Of a stretch of DNA of 64,000 nt, positions 60,091 to 64,000 are shown piece by piece. Under the pieces are notes generated by a model. The model did not search any database. It saw only the letters and a list, made by a program, of their open reading frames with translations, and was not told the origin of the DNA. The number at the start of each line of letters is the position of its first letter. Positions within the stretch are counted from its first letter, which is position 1. Source of the DNA: Campylobacter lari (GTDB taxonomy: Bacteria > Campylobacterota > Campylobacteria > Campylobacterales > Campylobacteraceae); NCBI RefSeq assembly GCF_900638335.1, contig NZ_LR134508.1, forward strand, positions 1,178,001 through 1,242,000. Direction: 5' to 3'. The position numbers and the translations under genes are program-made.

Positions 60091-60797
60091 ATTTTAAACT
60101 AATTTACATTTTACCAAATCTTTTTACAGCTGCTTCTATATTTTTAGGAATCATTTCAGTAATAGCTTCTATAAATCAAAACTTTGACAAAGCATTGATT
60201 TATATTATTTTATCACTAATCTGTGATGGCTTAGATGGTCGCGTGGCAAGAGCTACAAATTCTACCTCTAAATTTGGAGTTGAATTTGATTCTTTAGCTG
60301 ATATAATAGCCTTTGGTGTTGCACCTGCTATGCTTTTTTATATGAGTATAGGCTATGAATATGGTCGTTTTGGCTCCTTAATAGCGGGATTATTTGTAGT
60401 TTTTGGTGCTATACGCTTAGCAAGATTTAATATCACCACAGGAACTTATGAACCTTCAGTTTTTATAGGACTTCCTATACCAACAGCTGCAGTTGTAAGT
60501 GCTCTATGGGTGAGTGCTTATTTATATTATGATTTTTTGCATAATTTTTCTTTAGTGATAGTGTGTATTCAAATACTTTTAGCTTTTTTAATGGTGAGCA
60601 ATATAAGATACCCGAGTTTTAAAAAAATCGATCTAAAACGTGCAAATGTTTTGAAAGTACTTATTCTTTTAGTGATTTTATTTTCTATGCTTTATTTATA
60701 TTTTTTAGAAAGTGCATTAATCATTGCTAGTTTGTATGTACTTTATGGAATTATACGTAGTTTTTTTACACTAGCACGTAAATTTAAAAAAGATTAA
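60087..60797 (+). CDS. pssA: CDP-diacylglycerol-serine O-phosphatidyltransferase
   Basis: PssA makes phosphatidylserine from CDP-diacylglycerol and serine at the inner membrane. The 236-residue protein has about seven membrane helices. The CDP-alcohol transferase motif is seen in CDGLDGRVARATNSTSKFG and EFDSLADIIAF, with the required Asp residues. It overlaps the psd-like gene by four bases (ATGA), and together they complete phosphatidylethanolamine synthesis. It ends the cheY-to-pssA run. Confidence 0.94.
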   Translation: MNFKLIYILPNLFTAASIFLGIISVIASINQNFDKALIYIILSLICDGLDGRVARATNSTSKFGVEFDSLADIIAFGVAPAMLFYMSIGYEYGRFGSLIAGLFVVFGAIRLARFNITTGTYEPSVFIGLPIPTAAVVSALWVSAYLYYDFLHNFSLVIVCIQILLAFLMVSNIRYPSFKKIDLKRANVLKVLILLVILFSMLYLYFLESALIIASLYVLYGIIRSFFTLARKFKKD

Positions 60798-60824
60798 TTT
60801 TATTTTCACTTCATTTTTTAACAA

Positions 60825-60830
60825 TATACT
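60825..60830 (+). promoter_or_regulatory. Probable -10 box for the PepSY protein gene
   Basis: TATACT lies 31 bases before the ATG at 60861 in the 63-base gap after pssA, with a good AAGGAG ribosome site following it. Confidence 0.4.
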
Positions 60831-60860
60831 TTTTATTATTTCAAAAAAAGGAGTTGAAAA

Positions 60861-61415
60861 ATGAATAAAAATAAATTATTCAGACAAATTCATATTTATA
60901 TTAGTTTGTTCTTTTTACCGCTAGCATTTTTATATGCTGTTACTGGTTTTGCTTATATAGCTGGTTTTGATGGGGAAAGTGGAGCTAAAATTAAAACTCA
61001 AAAAGTTCAAGCCATTATCCAAGAAGGTGCTGAAGCTGAATTTTTAATTGATTTTTTAAAGAAAAATAACTTAAAACTTCCTTCATCTTTAGAACCAAAA
61101 CTTAACAAAAAAGGCGATGGTATAGAGCTTGGTGCTATAAACTATACTGCAAGTATTGTCAAAATAGATGAAAATAATTATGAAATTATTACAAAAGAAA
61201 GAAGTTTACTTGGAAATATGATTTTGCTTCATAAAGACAAAGGTATGTGGTATTTTTCCGTACTTGGCTTAGCCTTTGCTTTAGCTATGGCAGTGCTTTA
61301 TATTTCCGGTATTTTAATCACGCTTATTGCTATACGCAAAGATAGAGCAAAGCAAATTGCTGTTTTAAGTACTGGTTTTGTTATAACTTTAATCATAGCT
61401 TATCTTAGTGTATAA
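60861..61415 (+). CDS. PepSY-associated membrane protein
   Basis: The 184-residue protein has an N-terminal helix (QIHIYISLFFLPLAFLYAVTGFAY), a soluble middle, and two C-terminal helices (FSVLGLAFALAMAVLYISGILITLI, then VLSTGFVITLIIAYLSV). The LHKDKGMWY segment is like the His-containing region of PepSY-TM proteins, often tied to ferric reductase or iron uptake. The role here is unknown. It has its own promoter-like box and is followed by a strong terminator, so it is monocistronic. Confidence 0.72.
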   Translation: MNKNKLFRQIHIYISLFFLPLAFLYAVTGFAYIAGFDGESGAKIKTQKVQAIIQEGAEAEFLIDFLKKNNLKLPSSLEPKLNKKGDGIELGAINYTASIVKIDENNYEIITKERSLLGNMILLHKDKGMWYFSVLGLAFALAMAVLYISGILITLIAIRKDRAKQIAVLSTGFVITLIIAYLSV

Positions 61416-61422
61416 ATTTAAG

Positions 61423-61459
61423 GTATATCTTATAATCAATAAGATATACTTTTTCTTTT
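61423..61459 (+). terminator. Intrinsic terminator of the PepSY protein gene
   Basis: A perfect 11-base inverted repeat, GTATATCTTAT / ATAAGATATAC (61423-61433 with 61439-61449), has a 5-base loop. It is followed by TTTTTCTTTT. A TATAAT at 61431-61436 overlaps it and may be the -10 of the tRNA gene, so the element may serve two roles. Confidence 0.8.
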
Positions 61460-61464
61460 AATAT

Positions 61465-61554
61465 GGACAGATGGGTGAGTGGCTGAAACCACACCCCTGC
61501 TAAGGGTGCAGATCTTAACGGGTCTCGAGGGTTCAAATCCCTCTCTGTCCGCCA
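61465..61554 (+). tRNA. tRNA-Ser (anticodon GCU)
   Basis: The 90-base gene folds as a class II tRNA. Acceptor GGACAGA (61465-61471) pairs with TCTGTCC (61544-61550), discriminator G and encoded CCA end at 61554. The anticodon stem CACCC/GGGTG encloses CTGCTAA with the GCT anticodon at 61499-61501, reading AGC and AGU. A variable arm and a GGTTCAAATCC T-arm are present. It marks the left edge of the Y-polymerase insert. Confidence 0.97.
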
Positions 61555-61601
61555 CCTTATAAGATTCATTTTCTTTCATCTGTTTTAATAGTTTTTGTTG
61601 T

Positions 61602-61607
61602 TATAAT
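61602..61607 (+). promoter_or_regulatory. Probable -10 box for the Y-family polymerase gene
   Basis: TATAAT lies 46 bases before the ATG at 61653, downstream of the tRNA. The ribosome site upstream of that ATG is weak and badly spaced. Confidence 0.4.
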
Positions 61608-61652
61608 TAATACTATCAAACTTAATAAATCTAAAGGCAAGCTTCACATACT

Positions 61653-63122
61653 ATGCAAATTTATGCTTCTATTGATTTGAAATCTTTTTATGCTTCAGCT
61701 GAATGTGTTTTAAGAAATTTAGATCCTTTGACAACTAATCTTATTGTAGCAGATGAATCAAGAACAGATAAAACCATCATACTAGCTGTTTCACCTGCAC
61801 TAAAAACTTACAATATACCCGGTAGATTAAGACTTTTTGAGTTTAAACAAAAAATTCATTCAATCAACCAAGAAAGATTAAAACAAATTCAAAAACACCA
61901 CTTCAAAGCTAAAAGTTTTGATATATTAGAACTTAAAAATAATTTAAATTTAGAACTAGACTACATCATAGCTAAGCCTAGAATGGCTACTTATATAGAA
62001 TTTAGTACAAAAATATACAGCATTTATTTGAAGTATTTTGATGCTAAAGATATCCATATATACTCTATTGATGAAGTTTTTATCGATCTTAGTTCTTATC
62101 TTGAAAAATACAAACTTTCAGCTTATGAGCTACTTACTAAGGTTTTACTTGATATTTTACACACAAGTAGAATCACTGCAACAGCAGGTATAGGCACAAA
62201 TTTATACTTAGCTAAAATTGCCATGGATATACTTGCTAAAAGGCAAAAAGCAGATAACAATGGCTTGCTTATAGCCTTTTTAGATGAAAAATTATATAGA
62301 TACAAATTATGGCAACACAAACCTTTAAAAGATTTTTGGCGTGTAGGTAAAGGTATCGCTTTAAAACTTGCGAATTTAAACATTCACACTATGGGAGATC
62401 TTGCAAGATTTTCTTTAAAACATGAAGCTTTGCTTTATAAACATTTTGGTGTTAATGCTGAATTATTAATCGATCATGCATGGGGTATTGAAACTTGCAC
62501 GATGAAAGATATTAAAAACTACAAATCACAAAATCATTCTAAAGTCATGGCCAAGGTTTTACCTTTTGCATATGATAATAATCAAGCAATAAAAGTTTTA
62601 AAAGAACTTGTGGATCATTTAGTACTTGAACTTATAAAAAATAACCTTAAAACAAACCATATCACGCTAGATATACAATATGACAAAAGTAATTTAGAAA
62701 ATTCAAGTCGTTTAGCTTCTTATAAAGGAGCTATTACTAAAGATAATTACGGAAGAACTATACCTAAAAATGCTCATGGAAGTGTGAATTTAGAAAATTT
62801 TACCCATTCTCTAAAAATCATCAATAAAAAAGCTTTAGAGCTTTTTTGCAAAATCAGTGATAAAAACTTAAGCATTAGAAAAATCAGCCTAAGTTTAAAT
62901 AATATCACAGATAAAGCTCAAGAAAATTTCCAAGAATTAAATTTATTTAGTGATTTTAATGCAATTTTGCAAGAAAAAAATCAACTTGAAAAAGAAGAAA
63001 AGCTCCAAAAAGCAAGACTTCAAATCATGCAAAAATTTGGTAAAAAGGCTATTTTAAAAGCTTCAAGCTTAGATAATGAAACTAAAGAAATTACTTCTTT
63101 AATAGGAGGTCATAATGCATGA
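61653..63122 (+). CDS. Y-family DNA polymerase (UvrX/YqjW-like)
   Basis: The 489-residue translesion polymerase has the palm motifs IYASIDLKSFYASAE (D8) and IYSIDEVFIDLSS (D140, E141). The finger region is followed by helix-hairpin-helix and little-finger domains, and a beta-clamp motif QELNLF lies at 427-432. It resembles the UvrX/YqjW-type enzymes of Firmicutes more than the usual DinB or UmuC. This is supported by the YolD-like gene that overlaps its end by eight bases. It would copy damaged DNA. It has no good ribosome site but an N-terminus that fits the family. Position next to a tRNA suggests import. Confidence 0.87.
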   Translation: MQIYASIDLKSFYASAECVLRNLDPLTTNLIVADESRTDKTIILAVSPALKTYNIPGRLRLFEFKQKIHSINQERLKQIQKHHFKAKSFDILELKNNLNLELDYIIAKPRMATYIEFSTKIYSIYLKYFDAKDIHIYSIDEVFIDLSSYLEKYKLSAYELLTKVLLDILHTSRITATAGIGTNLYLAKIAMDILAKRQKADNNGLLIAFLDEKLYRYKLWQHKPLKDFWRVGKGIALKLANLNIHTMGDLARFSLKHEALLYKHFGVNAELLIDHAWGIETCTMKDIKNYKSQNHSKVMAKVLPFAYDNNQAIKVLKELVDHLVLELIKNNLKTNHITLDIQYDKSNLENSSRLASYKGAITKDNYGRTIPKNAHGSVNLENFTHSLKIINKKALELFCKISDKNLSIRKISLSLNNITDKAQENFQELNLFSDFNAILQEKNQLEKEEKLQKARLQIMQKFGKKAILKASSLDNETKEITSLIGGHNA

Positions 63123-63309
63123 TGAGTATAAAGATATAATAGATAAAAAATATCAAAAATCAAAACAATTCCCACCAATGCCAAGAGAAAAAAGAGCAGC
63201 GCAATTTGCTCCATTTTCAGTACTAAATGGTTTTAGTAAAGCGATTTTAAAAACGCAAAAAGATATGGAAAAAGCATTAGAAAATAGCAAATATCAAGAA
63301 GAAAGCTAA
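63115..63309 (+). CDS. YolD-like small protein, Y-polymerase partner
   Basis: The 64-residue charged protein contains MPREKRAAQFAPF (residues 22-34), the signature of small proteins encoded next to UvrX-type polymerases in Firmicutes. No membrane segment is seen. A strong AGGAGG lies seven bases before the ATG at 63115, which overlaps the polymerase stop. This is much better than the polymerase's own site, so the small protein may be made in excess. Its function is unknown, and its last codons form a terminator arm. Confidence 0.75.
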   Translation: MHDEYKDIIDKKYQKSKQFPPMPREKRAAQFAPFSVLNGFSKAILKTQKDMEKALENSKYQEES

Positions 63310-63322
63310 GTTCTTCTTGATA
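63292..63322 (+). terminator. Intrinsic terminator overlapping a stop codon
   Basis: TATCAAGAAGAA / TTCTTCTTGATA (63292-63303 with 63311-63322) is a perfect 12-base stem with a 7-base loop containing part of the YolD-like stop. AT-rich sequence follows. It ends the polymerase operon and separates it from convergent ciaB. Confidence 0.65.
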
Positions 63323-63328
63323 AAAATT

Positions 63329-64000
63329 TTATTTTATATTAGAGTATTTTTCAAACTCTCCGCTTTCATCGATTTCATTACCATAAAGTTTATGTAATTC
63401 ATAGTAGTATTTTACAAATTCTTTACACTCTTTGTTAAGTGGTAAAAATACCTCATCTTCTAAAACACAAAACTCATCTAAATAATTTTTAGCATCTTCT
63501 TTTAGCATATAATGTCTTGCTAGCTTATAATAATTTTGCATAAACACAGCCTTAAAGGCTTCATAAGCTTCCTCATCAAATTTAATGTTTAATTTCTCAT
63601 TTGCAAAAGATAGCACTCCTGATTTAAACAATAAAGACAAGTGGATTAAACCTTCGGTATAATAAGGCTTAACCTCCTCTACTCTTTGCCAAGCGATCAA
63701 TCCTATAGCTCTTTTAATAAGCTCATAAAATACAGGAAGCTTTAAATCATCTTCTTCATGTAAGAAGAAATTTACAAGCCCACCAGCAGTAGCTTTAAAC
63801 TCTTCTATATTTTTAAATACACCACTTTCATTCATTTTCTTTTCGCTATCATTTGCCACAAAGAAAATATGCCCAAACTCATGACCTATAGTAGAAACTT
63901 CATAAATTCTTTTCCATAATTTTTCATTATAAAATAAAATTTCTCTACCATAATCTAAAAATTCTTTTTCAAACACCATAGAAGAAAGCTTCATAAAAGG
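63329..64000 (-). CDS. ciaB: Invasion protein CiaB, C-terminal part (truncated by window edge)
   Basis: The open frame runs off the right edge (codons for Pro-Phe precede the Met at 63994), so the start lies beyond 64000. The visible ~224 residues include the zinc-protease-like motif ISTIGHEFGHIFF, with NESGVFKNIEEFKAT, LIAWQRVEEVKPYYTEGLIHLS and a KYYYELHKLYGNEID end. These match C. jejuni CiaB as remembered, a ~610-residue protein described as a secreted invasion factor. The HEFGH motif hints at metallopeptidase activity. In C. jejuni it is beside hup; here it is 41 kb away. Confidence 0.85.
   Translation of the reverse strand, partial: PFMKLSSMVFEKEFLDYGREILFYNEKLWKRIYEVSTIGHEFGHIFFVANDSEKKMNESGVFKNIEEFKATAGGLVNFFLHEEDDLKLPVFYELIKRAIGLIAWQRVEEVKPYYTEGLIHLSLLFKSGVLSFANEKLNIKFDEEAYEAFKAVFMQNYYKLARHYMLKEDAKNYLDEFCVLEDEVFLPLNKECKEFVKYYYELHKLYGNEIDESGEFEKYSNIK

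Noticed and set aside
61423-61449. Inverted repeat before the tRNA as an attachment site
   Set aside because: It is followed by a T-run and placed after a gene end, so a terminator explains it better.

Overview
The window looks like a chromosome segment of Campylobacter lari or a very close relative. It is AT-rich and densely packed with epsilonproteobacterial genes. The oligosaccharyltransferase at 48850-50988 is 712 residues long and reads, from memory, almost as the crystallised C. lari PglB. No insertion sequence, CRISPR array, rRNA or prophage module was seen, and no gene-free stretch exceeds 300 bases. Gene names rest on recognised motifs and remembered family members; nothing was searched.

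Region 1 (1-22.6 kb) is ordinary core genome. It holds the 3' part of a soluble PAS-PAS chemotaxis-type transducer, then a leftward cluster: a dihydroorotase-like pseudoenzyme, gpsA, gatB, atpB, a CrtI-like flavoprotein, radA, ftsY and a thioredoxin lipoprotein. A rightward group follows (5-formyl-THF cyclo-ligase, rny, DedA, a short ComEC), then leftward rbn, glcD and a PgbA-like gene, rightward M23 peptidase, mgtE and tpx, and leftward dnaB, cysM and hup.

Region 2 (22.7-43.1 kb) is a lipooligosaccharide (LOS) locus bounded by waaF on one side and lgtF, htrB and waaC on the other. It contains a dTDP-3-acetamido-3,6-dideoxyhexose pathway (rmlA, rmlB, fdtA, fdtC, fdtB), six further glycosyltransferases and an extra left-handed beta-helix acyltransferase. 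Beside and around waaF lie two copies of an MBOAT plus SGNH O-acyltransferase cassette. The MBOAT copies are nearly identical while their SGNH partners have diverged. Two glycosyltransferases share an almost identical 206-base 5' segment and flank an opposite-strand gene. These repeats are the most unusual structures here.

Region 3 (43.2-56.2 kb) is the N-glycosylation locus: an exonuclease gene, gne, then pglK, H, J, B, A, C, D, E and F in a tightly overlapping run. pglI and pglG, present in C. jejuni, are absent.

Region 4 (56.2-64 kb) carries cheY, prmA, ftsH, a psd-like gene, pssA, a PepSY membrane protein and tRNA-Ser(GCU). After these comes a Y-family polymerase with a YolD-like small partner, which looks imported, and the 3' part of ciaB. 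In C. jejuni, as remembered, cysM-hup-ciaB are neighbours. Here about 41 kb of surface-glycan and associated genes separate hup from ciaB.
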